Shown here piece by piece: positions 49,568 through 62,875 of a DNA stretch of 64,000 bases. Source of the stretch: Caprimulgus europaeus (taxonomy: Eukaryota; Chordata; Aves; Caprimulgiformes; Caprimulgidae); contig OU015539.1 of assembly GCA_907165065.1 (NCBI GenBank), positions 11,926,816-11,990,815 of the forward strand. The letters run 5' to 3'. The position numbers and the translations under genes were made by a program. Every line of letters begins with the position of its first letter. Position 1 is the first letter of the stretch. The notes below the pieces were generated by a model that saw nothing but the letters and a program-made list of their open reading frames with translations, was not told the origin of the DNA and did no database searches.

Positions 49568-52500
49568 TCAGATTAATTTCTTTTAACCCTTAATCATAGA
49601 TTGTTCATTGTTAAATTAGAAAAGCAGATTAGGACTTTTAAAACATTCCTTCAGTACTTATCTGAGAGATGTCATTATTTAATTAAGTTCTACATTTAGC
49701 ATTTGGAGTAGCCAGCAAATTGCTTAAGCAGGAGTTCTCAAAGAAAGTCTGTCCTTCCTCCAAAATCCAAGTTAAAAAATTATTTCTGCTCAAAAACATT
49801 CTTTAAGTTCCTTTGGATAAACACTAGGGAACTAAAACACGCAGCTTGTTCAAAAGCTGTTTACCTACAACTGGAAAGGGAAATCAGAGGAAGTCTATGT
49901 GACCAGACTTTGGAGAAATTTAAATCCTAGAACTGCAAGCTTATTTTATCAAACGGGATGAGACATCAGGATCCAGGTTTATTTGTAACAACTATTTATC
50001 CCTAGCTAGGGATCATTGTTTCTGGTGTCCCTGCTGCCCTGCTACACATCTGACTCCTGCCTGGACTGCAGGCTTAGAGACAAGCGCATGGGAACTCACC
50101 CAGCTGGGTGGTCCTTGCCCTGCACCAGCCTCCTCCTTCCTTTGTTGCTATTTTTTTATTGCAACCAGCATTTTCTACATATTTCCACTCTAGGTCCCTG
50201 TAACAGTTCTAGACAAGTCACCACTCCCCTCAAACCATCAGCTTTCCACCTGACAGGCACTTCCTTACCTAACATCAACCCCACAATCAATCTTTCTATT
50301 TCTCACTTAGACAGTTCATTAAAAGGTGCACTCAATAACCTGACATAAGGAATTTGCTTTACTTTTAAAGATATTCTCAGGCAGTACGAGTGCTGCATCC
50401 TATTCTCCAAGTTAAAACTAAGTATGTTTTGCTAGCAGAGATGATCAGAAATTTTTTCTAATGATTTAATCAAAAGTAAAACATTTCCAAAGCAACTAAA
50501 ACCAGACAAGATGTCTAAAAGGATTCAGGACATTTGAAGTGAAGGATGTTGCATTGTTTAGGCAGCATATTGACGTGATGGGTGATGGAGTTTCCATTGC
50601 AGAAAAGCTGTCATCACACTTCTTTGAAACAAATAGTATTTGATTGACAGTTTGCTAACAGACCTATTACTACAAAAGAAGTAGCAAATTCTGAGTAGGC
50701 TATTTTCACATTCTGGCCATAACTCAGCTATGCTGATTACAGTACTGGAGATAAAATGATCAGGGGGGGTTTGGGGTGGGATTTTTTTGTTTCCTATTTT
50801 TTAGTTTTTTTTCTTTAAGAAGACAATTTAAGGCAGAGACAGGCTTTGAATCACAGACCACTGATAATTGTTCTCTGGCTACAGCATGGTCTGATAATCC
50901 ACTCTTAGTTTTAAATCTGCACTTATGACTAAGAAGAGACTGGGCTTATGGGTTGAAATAGTTCAACACTCAACACGCTGCGAGCTGACCACACATTTGG
51001 AGGCAGCACTGCAGGAACTGCAGAGTGCTCCCACTGATCCCACATATTGGTTAGCCCCAGCCAAGCCTGCCTGTCGCTTTAGTCCAGCTAGAGTATTGTC
51101 CCAGTAATAAGCCTCTAGGCAACCTGGTCTGAATTCTCTGGCCAGTGTCCATGTCTCCTGCTGGTCTGGCTGGAAGAGGTTTTCAGAGATAAAAGCAATT
51201 ATTTTTTCAGCCAGCATAATTTATTCTAAAGGAGAAAGAAAAATCTGTCTTCTGTTTCATGTATCTCCTTCATTTCTGTGAGGCATGGGAAAAATCTCCT
51301 TAGAAGAATGGGCTTGAATCCCTCTTTTGCTCCTCTTCCAGTGTGGAGGCCTAATGGGTGACTAGAAGAAAGGCAGAGCCCTGATGGAGAAGCAAAGTTT
51401 ACAGCTTTGTGATAGCTGGAGAATCTCTACCATTAGAAGAAATCATAGTCATACACATGGGTCACTGAGCTAGCAGGCTGCAAAAAGTAAAACAGAGGTA
51501 AGCCTGTTGTATCCTACGAGTCACATAAGAGATGGTGGTGGCAGTGCCCCATGGAAAGGAGTGAGAGTTGCAGAATTCCTTGGCAGTTGCAATAGTGGTA
51601 ACAGAGACAGGCAAGAAAGCTTCCCCTTTTCAAAATTTCCTAGTCAACAAACTAGGAACAAAACAAATTTAGATCTCTATTTTTTCTTTAGTGCTCTGCA
51701 AAATTTCCTTAGTCACAAATCACAGGCAAGCTCAGTAGGATTCCAGGGTACTTAGGCACCCAAGCTGCCAAAACAGTATTGGTCCTGTACCACAGGATCC
51801 TCCAGACTTACACACATCAGGACAAATGAGTCCTGGCAGCAAAGCCATGAATACTACTATCTTGTACAGTCATATCTAAGTTCTTTCGGTGCTCAATGAC
51901 AGTCTCAGCACCGTATCACACAGACATACCCTCAGGATAGCATTGCCTCTTCCTTGCCCTGTGGAAGGGAGCTTTCTGTCTTGGGTTGTAGCAGCAGGAA
52001 CTGGGTCCTTCCATGTGAGGATGAGACAAAAAGCTGATAAGCTGATAAATAAAGCAACTTTCTAAGACCCTTGGAGCCACCTTATAGGCCTGCTTAGTAA
52101 GCACACATCGCCCTTAACAGACAACTGCTGGTACGCAGAGCAATACATGGAGCAGGTTGGCTTCTCCATTCAGTATTTGCTACCATACCTTTCATGTTCT
52201 GCACTCCTTCCCATGAGCACACCTTCTGGCCAGGAGCCTACAACAGGGGCTTCCATCTTCTGTAGTCAAATAAATAAACAGCTTAATTTAACATTATTAC
52301 ATTTAAAGTGTTTTTGCCACCAGTGACTGTCAATCCCTTCTCCACTGAGGGGTGGTGTTTCAGTTTTGTCTTTTCTCAGGGAGTGGTCAGATAAAGTCCA
52401 GGTGCCTTTTATTACAGATAAATACAGACAGCTTCAAAAAATTTCAAGTTTGCAAAGGCTTAAGCATGAAAGTTCCTGATTTGGTCCCATCTTTCATAGT

Positions 52501-54691
52501 CCTCCAGACCCAAAATGCATCCACTGAACTGCCTGATAAGCCATGTGTGTGCTCTACTAATCCCAGTTTTCATCTTATCTTGCCAACAAAATAGCATCAC
52601 TCTCAGAATGACAAATGCTATCTCACTTCTAGAAGTTGGCATTCAAGGTGACTGAGTGAGACACAAGGAGAATTAATTTTCTCCAGTATTGTTATGGCTG
52701 ATTTCTAGCTCAGTGGTGGCATACAGATACCCAAGACACATATATAAATGCCCGATAAAGGAAATAAAATTCTTGCCTCAAAGAATGAGATATTTCTGAA
52801 GGTGGCAATAAGAGGTTGGATGGAAGACATCAGTAGAAACATCTGAGCAAATTAAATAATTTACAGACAAAACAACGAACTGATCATCTTTACAGTGACA
52901 CTGTGTGCACCATGTATTCGTTATGCCTTTTTAAATAAAGTTACTCTTAAGTAGCATAACAATGGAACTACTCCAGGTAACTTTACAGATAGAAATTTAT
53001 ATTAATAATGTGTACTATTCTATGTTAAATTAGACTGGCTTTTCTCTGGACTCTGGTCTGTTTCAAACTTCCACGTGTTTCATGCTGCTCTAATGTTCGT
53101 TTTCTAACATGGCTTCATGTTAGAATACACAATAGTGTGACTTGGACTTTTTTGGGTTTTATAAAAGATCAATATGGCAGTAATGAGTAAACAAACATTT
53201 AAAACCAAACCTAATATTTACAGACAGCTCCTGTTCATAGAGTCAAATCAGAGTTTCTTGTAAACACGCCTGCAGTTTCTGAGGCTACTAATCAATGTTT
53301 TCTCCTTACAGTTGTTGAGAGTTGCTGACAGCTTAATGAACCCAAATTTCAAGTCAATCTGAACTGAAAGTATTTCTGGTAATACAGGCACACTGATACT
53401 GTATTTTGACCCAGCAAGAACTTTGCAGCATGTTATTAATTACCATGCACCTGTCACTTCATTACCAACAGTTAACTGAATGCTTTTCAAAGTACTGTTC
53501 CTTAGTGGCACGGAGTGCCACTGAAAAACATAGATTAGACCCCAAGATATTAAGTAACACTGCAACCAGTGTTTCACTAGGCTGAACATGATTTCCAGAA
53601 TCAACAGCATGAAGATTATTTGGTTTGCAATTAGCATGACAGCTCATCAGGCAGGTCACATGGCCTCTTCTCCTGTAAGGAATCTATGTCTTCTAACACA
53701 GACAACAGGCATTGGGGTGAGTTTCAAACAGAAAGGAGCAGCGGGAGGATCTGAGGAGCAATCAGCTATGTGTGGCTTTAAGTGTTCCACCTCAGATTCA
53801 GCGATCTGACAGCAGATTTCCTTCAGGATACAGACATTCCGTTTGTCTGCAAGCCAGCCTGGTCTTCCAGAGACACTTCAGCGCTATTTCCCCACTTGTG
53901 TTTTCTCCAGCTCTTTTCTTTAGGATAAGCTTAAAATTAAAGCCTGAACCTGATGGTAAGGAGTGAAAAGAAGGTGGTTCTAGCACTTGTAAGTAGTGCG
54001 AACTGACATATGATTGATAACATTAACCTGATAAATTTCCCTGTGCTGAGCTATGCTCCGTGTGTGACTGATACAGAGATGCTGGAGTGCTGGGAAAGAA
54101 GACACGCATTTGTGACAGATGGGTGGATGTTTTGCAGTGTTGAAAAAGAAATTACATCCTTCTCAAAATGTCATTTTCCTTCTTGCACTGGCATCCCCGG
54201 GCGTCACGCTGCTGGCAGAATGGTCTCAGCAATGAATGACACCTTGACTGAAGGAAACTGCAGAATGCAAATAGGTGCTGCAAAACGTACGGCTGATTAG
54301 GTCAGGGCTGATTGGCGTGATGACAACTGATGCCAGTTACAGAGGTGATTTGTTACTCCACTGATGCTTTCTGATCTGGAAGGTACTTACAGACCTCCTG
54401 GCTTTCCATGAGGAGGCAACTTTGCCCCCCTGTAATTAGGAATGACCTTTGGAGATAACCTGCCAGGGTTCAAGGCACCACCTCTCTGCTCCACTGTGCT
54501 GAAGCCTGGGGCTGGACACAACCGTCAGGAGTTCAGCTGGCTACAGGCCAGGACTCCATCTGAAAGGTCACCTCTGCCAAGCAGCGCTGTCTTAATTCAG
54601 CCTTTTGAAAAAGGAATGGCAGAAAAAAGCTTCCATCTGGCACTTGGTTTCATTTGGAGCAATGCAGCAAGCAGCCAGGCCCACAGGAAGG

Positions 54692-55175
54692 ATCATAGCA
54701 TCAGAGAATGTTGTGAGCTGGAAGGGACCCACAAGGATCATCAAGTCCAACTCCTGTCCCTGCACAGGACAATCCCAAGATTCAGACCATGTGTCTGAGG
54801 GCCTTGGCCAAATGCTGCTGGAATCTTGTCAGGCTTGGTGCCATGAGCACCTCCCTGGGGAGCCTGTTCCAGTGCTCCACCACCCTCTGCCTCAAGAACC
54901 TTTTCCTCATGGCCAACCTCACCCTCCCCTGCCACATCTTCCTGCCATGTCCTCTGCTCCTGGCGTTGGTAGCCAGAGAGAAGAGCTCAGCGCCTGCCCC
55001 TCCTCTTCCCCTGGGGAGGAAGTTCCAGACCGCCATGAGATCTCCTCTCAGTGTCCTCTTCTCCAGGCTGAACAAACCAAGGGACTTCAGCCTCTCCCTG
55101 TACGGCTTCTCCTCTAAGCCCTTCACCAATTGTGTGGCCTCCTCTGGACACTCTCCAGCAGCTTTATATCCTCGG
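54692..55175 (-). mobile_element. CR1 3' region fragment
   Basis: The reverse-complement CR1 3' end starts at TCATAGCATCAGAGAATG and continues with GCTGGAAGGGACCCACAAGG and TCAAGTCCAACTCCTGTCCC. It runs through the 3'UTR to CTCCAGCAGCTTTATATCC. It is GC-richer and distinct from the other copies, so it represents a different CR1 subfamily. It ends about 110 bp before the second CpG island. Confidence 0.95.
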
Positions 55176-55312
55176 CACGCCTCAGCGGTGTCCCACCCCA
55201 CAGCAGCTGCGTTTTGTTGGCAACGTTCTCTTTCTCTCCCTACTTTTAGCTCTTGTCTTTAGTCATTTCCAGCAGAGCCTGTGCTCAGTGTAACAGGGCC
55301 GGGCACCCCGCC

Positions 55313-55328
55313 CCGCCGGGGGGCGCTG
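55313..55328 (+). promoter_or_regulatory. CTCF-like motif
   Basis: CCGCCGGGGGGCGCTG resembles the CTCF core CCACCAGGGGGCGCTG, with 14 of 16 positions matching. It sits at the left edge of the second CpG island, close to the X-boxes. Binding is inferred only. Confidence 0.4.
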
Positions 55329-55336
55329 CAGCTCCC

Positions 55337-55350
55337 GTTCCCATGGCAAC
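55337..55350 (+). promoter_or_regulatory. RFX X-box 1
   Basis: GTTCCCATGGCAAC matches the ideal X-box palindrome GTTGCCATGGCAAC at 13 of 14 positions. Its right half ATGGCAAC is perfect, and on the minus strand the left half is a perfect GTTGCC. Confidence 0.7.
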
Positions 55351-55366
55351 AGCTCGGCGGCGCGGC

Positions 55367-55380
55367 GTTCCCGTGGCAAC
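55367..55380 (+). promoter_or_regulatory. RFX X-box 2
   Basis: GTTCCCGTGGCAAC matches the ideal palindrome at 12 of 14 positions, with perfect GGCAAC and, on the minus strand, GTTGCC. It begins exactly 30 bp after X-box 1 in the same orientation. Confidence 0.65.
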
Positions 55381-55640
55381 GCGGCACGCGAGCGCCCGTT
55401 ACCGGCCCTCAGCGGCCGCCGCCTCACGGTTCTGCAGAGCAGAGCAGCGAGCGCCGGCTCGGTGCCACCACGGGCCCTTGGAAGAGACACGCTATTAAAG
55501 CCTGAAAATTAAAACTGAAATTCCTCGAGAAACAAATTGTAGGGCCAGGGAACTCCCCGGCTCGGTGCCCGGCAAGGCGCCCGAGCTCCTCCCGCACGGG
55601 GTGCGAACATGACCCTCCCTCACACGGGCTCTGCCCGCTG

Positions 55641-58600
55641 GTGCAGGGGGTGTGGGTGGAAATCAGTCACAAAACGAGTTACATCTTCCCAGTAACATCT
55701 GCTAATTCTTTCAATTCAGAAAAAGATCTTCCGGGTGCTCTCTATTGCCTCTCTGCCTAGTTGAGAAGGAAATGGACACTAAAAGCCATTAGAAGAGCAA
55801 ATCCTGGCCTTTATTGAGATAAACCAGTTAATTTTAGCCTTAAGTGACTGTCTTATCACAGCCTTCCCTAAAAGCAGCTTTGCTATACAATTGTAAGTAC
55901 CTCCTAAATCATATTTAGCATCTCTTCTCCTCCCAGACAAGAAGCTGGAGTAGTAGTACATTAGACTCTAACAAAGATAGCATCTAGGTTATTCTGTCTT
56001 TTGCAGAGAGTTAACAATGCTAAAAATAATTATAAGATTATATAATAAAATAAACTAACCTGCCTAAATTACACATGCATTCATCTTTGGGGATATTTTT
56101 AACCATTCAAAACCCTGTGCTGATCCAAAGAAGCAAACCACGATGAGCCAGAGACAGCTTTTGGTGTCAGGCAGTTACTTCAGAGAGCCTACCTCTGACT
56201 CACATCAGGTCCTGTCCAAAAGCAAAGCGGCCCCAACTCACCCTCTTGGAACATAAAACCAAGGCAATTCAATATCCCTGAAAAGATCTGTGAGCTGCTG
56301 GCCTAACTGCCTAATAACACATGAGTGCAGCTAAGCAGCTTTCCTTGAAAAATACAGTAAAAAAAGAACCACAGGTATCTAAGCTTTACCACAGTCAGAC
56401 ACGTTAGCCCTGGAGAGCCATTCTGACCTCCTGCCTAGAGACTTGGACTATCACCCCGTAATTGCTGCACCAAACCCAACTGTTTCTTGTTCAAATCAAA
56501 TCTGTCTTTCAGGAAGACAGCTGAGTCTTGATCTTGGGCATGTAGTAACATGTGGGCCATTATACAATAGAAAATGATGTGCTGCTTCTTAACAGCTAGG
56601 ATACTTCACTTTGATAGTGACATTAAAATTGCAACAATTAACTCTAATGAAATCGACAATTATGTCTTAATGCAATAACGGGCTGTAACACAATTAAGTA
56701 GAAGTTATCTGAGTGCTTTTCCCTAACATGCACATTCAGGCCTGTACTTTGATCTGTAATTTGGCAAGAGAAAGAAAAAAATGCAAAACTAGTGGCTTGG
56801 AATGAGTATCAGTAGCACTGCGCACTTGGCTCTCTGCCTCCCCTCCTACCTTTGTTGCACAGCAATACTCTCACAGGGCCAGCTTCTCACTTTTGTAAGC
56901 AAGCTGTATTTCCATCTATCTTCCATCAGGAGGAAAACACCCCCACACTAGCAATCTTTTCAAGTACAAAGGCAGAGCTTAGCATCACCTTTTTTACCAG
57001 GAGTCGGGAACAGGAGTCACAGACCAAGGCACAAGCAGCTGAGATACCAAAATGCCTTCTGCTACCGTAGTACAGAATCCTAGCTGTGTACCTCCTAAGA
57101 CAAATCATCACAGAGTCTTCATCATAGCTGGGGTGACAAGCTCAGAAGACATAACTCTCACTCAGAAGCAGCTCTATTCTGTTTCCAGACACTCACATCA
57201 TATACTTTGAAATAATGAGAGCTCCACCATGGACAATTTCCATGCACCCCAAAGCACTTAGTGCCACAGCCCAGCCAGCACTGCTCTTCTGGAAGATGGA
57301 TATTCACATTCACATTCACCTGCCATTCAGTACGATCCAGGGGCCAGGGGGAGCACATGACCAACAGTGGCAGAGGAAAGGTGTCAGATAAATGGTTTGT
57401 CTCTTTCTCATGTTAAGCTTGACCTTATTTTAAAGTGTTATTACCTCCTCTCCTTGATTTGTCACAGTTCCAGTGATAAGGTTGCATGTTTCCTACCCTT
57501 CACTAGCATATCTTTTATAGCTTTTTGTGCTAATGCCTCCATCCAGCTAAAACTGTTTTGCTTTGAATTACATGCCAGGAGGTTGATTCTTGTCATGGAT
57601 AAGTTATTTCTTTAACCCAACACCAGTCTTGTGTTTGTGAATATAGAAAAATACATGAATATGTCCACATTGCTCTTTTAATGTTAGACTTGATAATCTA
57701 AGTGGAAAAATGAGTGGTGACATAATCTTGGCTGCTTCTCACACTGTTCCCTTTACTGCCATCTTCTACTGGCTGCTGTCAGAAAAATTAGTGGACAAGT
57801 CAGACCTCTACCCTGACCTAAAACAACCCTAAACCTTAAGAAATCAGGATCCTGAAGCTTCTTTTTTGAGCACTATCTTTGCCCTATATCTTTTTTGAAA
57901 CAGAAAGGAAGGTACTAAACAGGATATTGAAGAAATCCATTCCCCATTAAAATTAATCACTGTAGTTAACATGTACAAGTCTGAAGGATGCAGAACAGAG
58001 GGAAGGAGAAAAGCTCTTCCATTACGAAATCCACTACAGTTTCTGTATTTCCACAGATTCTTTCCTATAGACTCTGTCTCAAAGTTGAGATTTTTGTACG
58101 ACAGAAAACTGTAGACATATTACGAAGCATGCACACAACCATAACTGCAGAAATATAGAATTCCTCTAAAATTAAGATACCACCATGATGTAACTAACAT
58201 AAGCAGCACTCACTAGCACAGCAGAGATGGTTTTGAGAGGTGTGCAGTTAGTACTTCCTCCACATTCAGAGACCTGCAGTGAAGTCTTTCAGAGAACCAG
58301 CACAGAGTAACACCAATACCCCTTGCCTTCCCCAACTGTTCTGAATGTCCTGCCAATTACCGTTAGTATCTACACAGACAAGCAATTTTCTGAGAATATT
58401 CAGCGTTATCCGAGGATTTCACAGCATTCATGCATTTCAGGTTGCCAACCATCTCTTCTATGGGCAAAGAAGCTAGAACACAGGCACTCAGCAACAGGTT
58501 CAAAGTTAAACAGAAAGCCAGTGACCAGGTCAAGAGTGTAGGAGCTATAAAATTGCTCTCAGATGATCTTTTATTTTCATCTGGAGGTAAGCACTAAAAG

Positions 58601-61600
58601 CCTGCCTTAGAAGTATTGTCAAATTCTGTTGGACTTCAACCCCACATACATTGTGCCAAAACTATAAGCATTTTAAGAGCTAAAATTCAACATTTGTTTT
58701 CAATTTGTCCAACTAGGTCTTGCTTCATTTAATTCAATAACCTGAAGAGTTAGGAATAAGCATACATTTCAGATTACATTCCTCTGTTCCCTCAGCTTAG
58801 ACCTTCAGAAAACAATCCCTACATATATAGTAGATCAGTGTCAGGGTGATAAAAAGTAGAATTGTAAGAAGTATTTCTGTATGTGGCTCTTGGCATAATA
58901 GAATTTACACACAGTTGCAGTTCTCAAAAGAGAATCAACCTGCACAATCAAAACACACAAAATGACATGTTAACAGTTACTAAGAACTTGAAGCTACTGT
59001 GGTGTTATACCTGCAAAAACAAATGCAGATTTTTTAACATGAAAGCACAAGCAGTATTTAGACTGTCTTAAAATTAAGAAAAATGTTTAAAATATCACTT
59101 GGACTTTTTTCCTTTAATTTAACAAAAGAACGCTTGGTATTTTGATAGGATTCTGACAGCCTGACAAACGCTACTCATCAATGTGTTTTTCTTTAGAAGA
59201 AAAGAGTGCAGCTAAGGAAAAATCAAGTTTTCGCTGTTGCAGTAACTTTATTTTTGTGCTCCACTAGACCCTTCAAGCAGAACTTAAGATATTTTCCTGT
59301 TAATTAGTAGTAGCTGAATACTTCCTGCATTACTTAACTTAATCACCATGCCGAATAGTAACCTCGAGATGGCGATATTTCTCCCTTTTTAGAGGCCGGG
59401 CTGACAGCGTGTACGACTGAAGCATTGTCCTTCATTCTGAAAGCAACAAGGTGGAATTTCTTTATCTTTAAGCACATTAAGGAGTAGCTGCCCCCCAGAA
59501 ATAACTACAACCTCCTCTGTTAAACGTTCCTAATGTTCTTAACTGCCATTATCAAGTCTTGCACTTTACAGTAAATGAAAAGTGAACCTCAACTAGAAAA
59601 TCATATTATTTCCAATAATTGAGAGATTTCAGAAATGTTTGTTTTCTCTTCATAATCTGAAGTCCAAAAAGCCAATATAATTTGGGTTTTTTGCAATTTC
59701 ATCCATAGGCCTTTGTTTATCATACTAAAAATGAACACACAACAAAACTAAAAAAACACTAAAAACACTAAAAACACACAGGGTTGCAAAAAATATCAGA
59801 TATTGAGGAAAAAATGTTATTATTAGATCTGGAGGAGGAGACAACCATTCCTGTGAACCTTTCCAAGACACAGGCAAGGCAGGCCTGAGGAGTTTTGCTG
59901 GGAAGACAGGTTCTTTACGTTGAGGATTTTTATTTGTGCTTAAGGTTTGCACTGACGAAGGGTGACAACACTGACAGGCTGTGGTCTGTAACATCCATGT
60001 ACAAACCATGAGGTGATGAGTCAAATTTGTGCACGAGATATGAAAGAGCTGGTTTTAGTTCAAAGCCTTACTTTCAGACAGCACCTACTGTGAGCAATGC
60101 ATGTCACACAGATAGTTTTGTACGTATGAGATACGGACTAGTTTTCTCCAGGAGCAGATTCACCTGGAACTCAAGTGCTGGAAACTTACAGTTTTGGAGC
60201 TTCCAAGGTCTGTTTGTAAACTACTGTTTGTCTGCAGGTTGTCCTTGTCCCCTGTACAAGGGCTCACTCTATCAAATATCCTCTAATGGAATTGTCATTC
60301 CTCCTGCTCCTTTGGATATTTTTGCTGTTTCTTTGTCAGTAGTTGTCTTGTTGATTCACTGTGGACTGCCTGCATTATCCTTTATAGCTGTGAGAAGACC
60401 ATCTTTTGCATTAGAAGCAAACAAAATTTACTCAAGCCTGCCACAGAACAGGATGGCTTTATAGCTGTCATTTCCAGTTGCTCTTAGGAGGCACACGTTC
60501 AAGGAAGTCTATTGCCTGGTCATCTTTTATGGTCTGCAACAGTTTCACAGCTTTTCTTAGCTCAAGTACAGCATTGCCACAAGCCATCTTTCTTGTTTTA
60601 AAACAGTGTGCTATCAGGTGCTTTCAGGTGCTTTCATGTATGTGTGTTAATCAGATGCTTTCTGGCATAAGGTGTTAGGTTCTCTACCTTCACGTGAGTG
60701 TTTCTAGTACAAATTAGTAAAGTTGCCTTCAAGTCCTGAAGAGTTTTGGGGGTTTGCCTTAACTAAAGAGGTTTTTGTTTAAGGTTTCAGAACCTTGCTT
60801 TTAATAACATGACTGAACTGTTTGAAGAAAGCAAGCAGCTGAGGCACGCTTGCAATGTAGCAAAACCCTCTTGGAAAAGGACACTTGGGACTAGCATCAT
60901 GTCAGGGACATTTGTTTAAGAACCTGATAAAATACTTGTTAGGATCAAGACAAACCAAGACAGAAGCTTTGTTTGTTCAGTCATACCTCACTTGGCTTTT
61001 CAGAGCTGCTCACAAAAGCACACAGGCAAGCTTCACTCAAGAGATGTTGCCATTGTGTTGTGCTATGGGCAAAATGGAGAGAGCAGTAATCTCTATTTCA
61101 CACAGTCAATATTTTTATAATAGCAACAGGTTGACTCAGAAATACAAATACACAAAAAGTAGGTCAATAAACATAACAGGTTGATTCAGAAAATTAAGCA
61201 AGGTAAGGATCAAGGGCTGCTTCAGGATTATTAGCTACAACGTGGATTCATCCCACGTATGTTTATGTGGCTCAAGGGATCTGAGCTGGGGCATAGTTCT
61301 CAGGTCTGAATAGGACCTTGATCTATACTTCTCCCATAGCTACACAGGAAGCTGAAGGCAACTACTTTTCTCACTTGGATAAGTGCAGACCTGGACCTGA
61401 CCATTCTCAGTGACCGTATGTATTTCTCAGTCTCCAAAGTTTCTCAAGCCTAACTGCAGCGTAATTTACTGAGTGCTCCAAAACTACTGTACAAAGTAGT
61501 CATGCTCTGATGTATGAAGATACTGTATCACAGTTGGAGACCAGTCCAACAGATGCTAAGCATCCCAAGCTCCTGGTAATGTCTACCAAGACTGAAGATG

Positions 61601-62875
61601 CTCATCACCTCAGCAGCACAAGCCTATTGAAAATAGGAGACAAAAGTCTGAGTAGGCAAACATCCCAATGCTGAGCAGTCTTTTAGTCTACAGGCATTCA
61701 GTATTACTTCTTAGATGTTCCACTCTGGTTCTGGTCATGGTACTGGAGGTAATTATATCACCTGAATCACTACAATTAGACCTGAACTTTATCTGAGTTT
61801 CCTCGTTCCTTAGCTTTATACTTTTGGTTTGATTCTTACTGCTAACTATTCAGACTCATATGAAGTTTAAACCCAGTTTAAACATCTTTAGATACCATTA
61901 AGCAAAAACGCAAAACAAAACAAAACCCACCACCCAGCAACAACAAAAAACACAACAAAAAAAAATCCCACAAGACAACAAAAAACAAAATACAGCAACA
62001 AAAAAACCCATTGGATATGGTGTTTTCATATTCAACAGAACACACATCTGGGACAATGAGGAATGGCAGAAAAGGAGCGATGTTGTTCAGACAGGGAGCA
62101 GGAACTTGTCCTGGGTCGAGGATGTCTGGTTAGTAATGCTCATGTCCTTGCATCACTCGGTGCATCTCCCATTCTCCTTGTAGGCACCTCTTAAGTCCTT
62201 CCATTTAGGAGACTAACTTTTAGTCCCATTTACTGCTTCCCAAATCTCTCTCCCTGCCTGGTGGGCTTATAAATTCCAGGCACCTTAGTGGACTTTAGTA
62301 CTAATAGATTACTTTCTATTAGAACATGGACAAAAACTGTTTCTAATTTAATGTTTGCCAATCCACAAAAGAACCATTCTTCTTGAAAAACAAAGGAAAT
62401 CCTCTATTTGAGGAGATGCTATGGAGAAAGTATAACAACAATAGAGTCAGTTACCCAAGAGTGCAATTTAGAGAAACAGCACTGGAATAATTGCTTTAAT
62501 TAGCGTGTTTGTTATATGTTTCCATGCTTATACTGCAGATGCCTTCTGCCACGTAGTGTCTAAGAGCAAGAACTCCACACAGGGACTAGACCCAGGAAGT
62601 ATTTAAAAAACAAAACAAAACAAAAAACCCCACAAAGGTGCAAAAGTTTGCTCTATCTGAGCTTGAGCCCTGGGGACCTAGCTGAAAGTCTCTGTGGAAC
62701 ACTTGACAGGGAGACAGGTAAGGAATGAAGATCAAAAAACCACAGCCAGCCAGGAAACAGAGCCCTTTACATAACCTGCAAAACAATCTCAAGCAACAGT
62801 GCACAATGCATAGTGCGTAAAAGCAGAGAGCCTGCAGTGGCAGCCAGAGGCAGCTAGTGAGGAATCACCTCCTTT
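55641..62875. other. Stretch right of the second CpG island, no recognised gene
   Basis: AT-rich sequence that may be intronic or intergenic depending on the direction of the orphan promoter. It contains an A-rich tract with AACAAA/CAACAA units at 61903-62010 and a similar one at 62605-62632. A 145-codon frame at 60027-60464 (+) has no recognisable motifs or initiating ATG. Confidence 0.5.
61903..62010 (+). repeat. A-rich (AAAAC/CAACA)n low-complexity tract
   Basis: About 100 bp made almost entirely of A with C interruptions in irregular AAAAC, CAACA and ACCC units. No repeat body is attached. Confidence 0.85.

Larger units (their letters stand above)
48536..54691. other. Intergenic stretch
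   Basis: It holds a poly(A) run at 48541-48555, a (TGCA)n run at about 48723-48738 and an unassigned purine-rich open frame at 49304-49567 (listed separately). A G/T-rich stretch lies near 50763-50815. Otherwise no gene or transposon was recognised. Confidence 0.5.
55285..55640. promoter_or_regulatory. Second CpG island, orphan promoter candidate
   Basis: A compact GC-rich, CpG-dense block in AT-rich surroundings. It contains a CTCF-like motif, two X-boxes 30 bp apart and several short open frames on both strands. One plus-strand ATG frame starts inside the first X-box (55342) and runs to 55498, and a second short frame starts at 55609. None matches a protein I know, and no strong donor site is evident, so direction cannot be decided. 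It is best read as the promoter and first exon of an unidentified, possibly cilia-related gene or non-coding RNA. Confidence 0.65.

Noticed and set aside
54605-55262. Frames of 118-170 codons on both strands
   Set aside because: They lie within or across a CR1 3'UTR, a GC-richer repeat that often yields spurious open frames.
58240-58262. Possible upstream exon of the long TUB isoform (GTACTTCCTCC on plus, WRKY-like on minus)
   Set aside because: The frame stops right after the tyrosine codon and no neighbouring basic residues or donor are present.
60027-60464. 145-codon plus-strand frame, the longest outside GC-rich DNA
   Set aside because: It starts at GTG rather than ATG. I recognised no motifs, and a hydrophobic patch near its C-terminal third is not enough to call a membrane protein.
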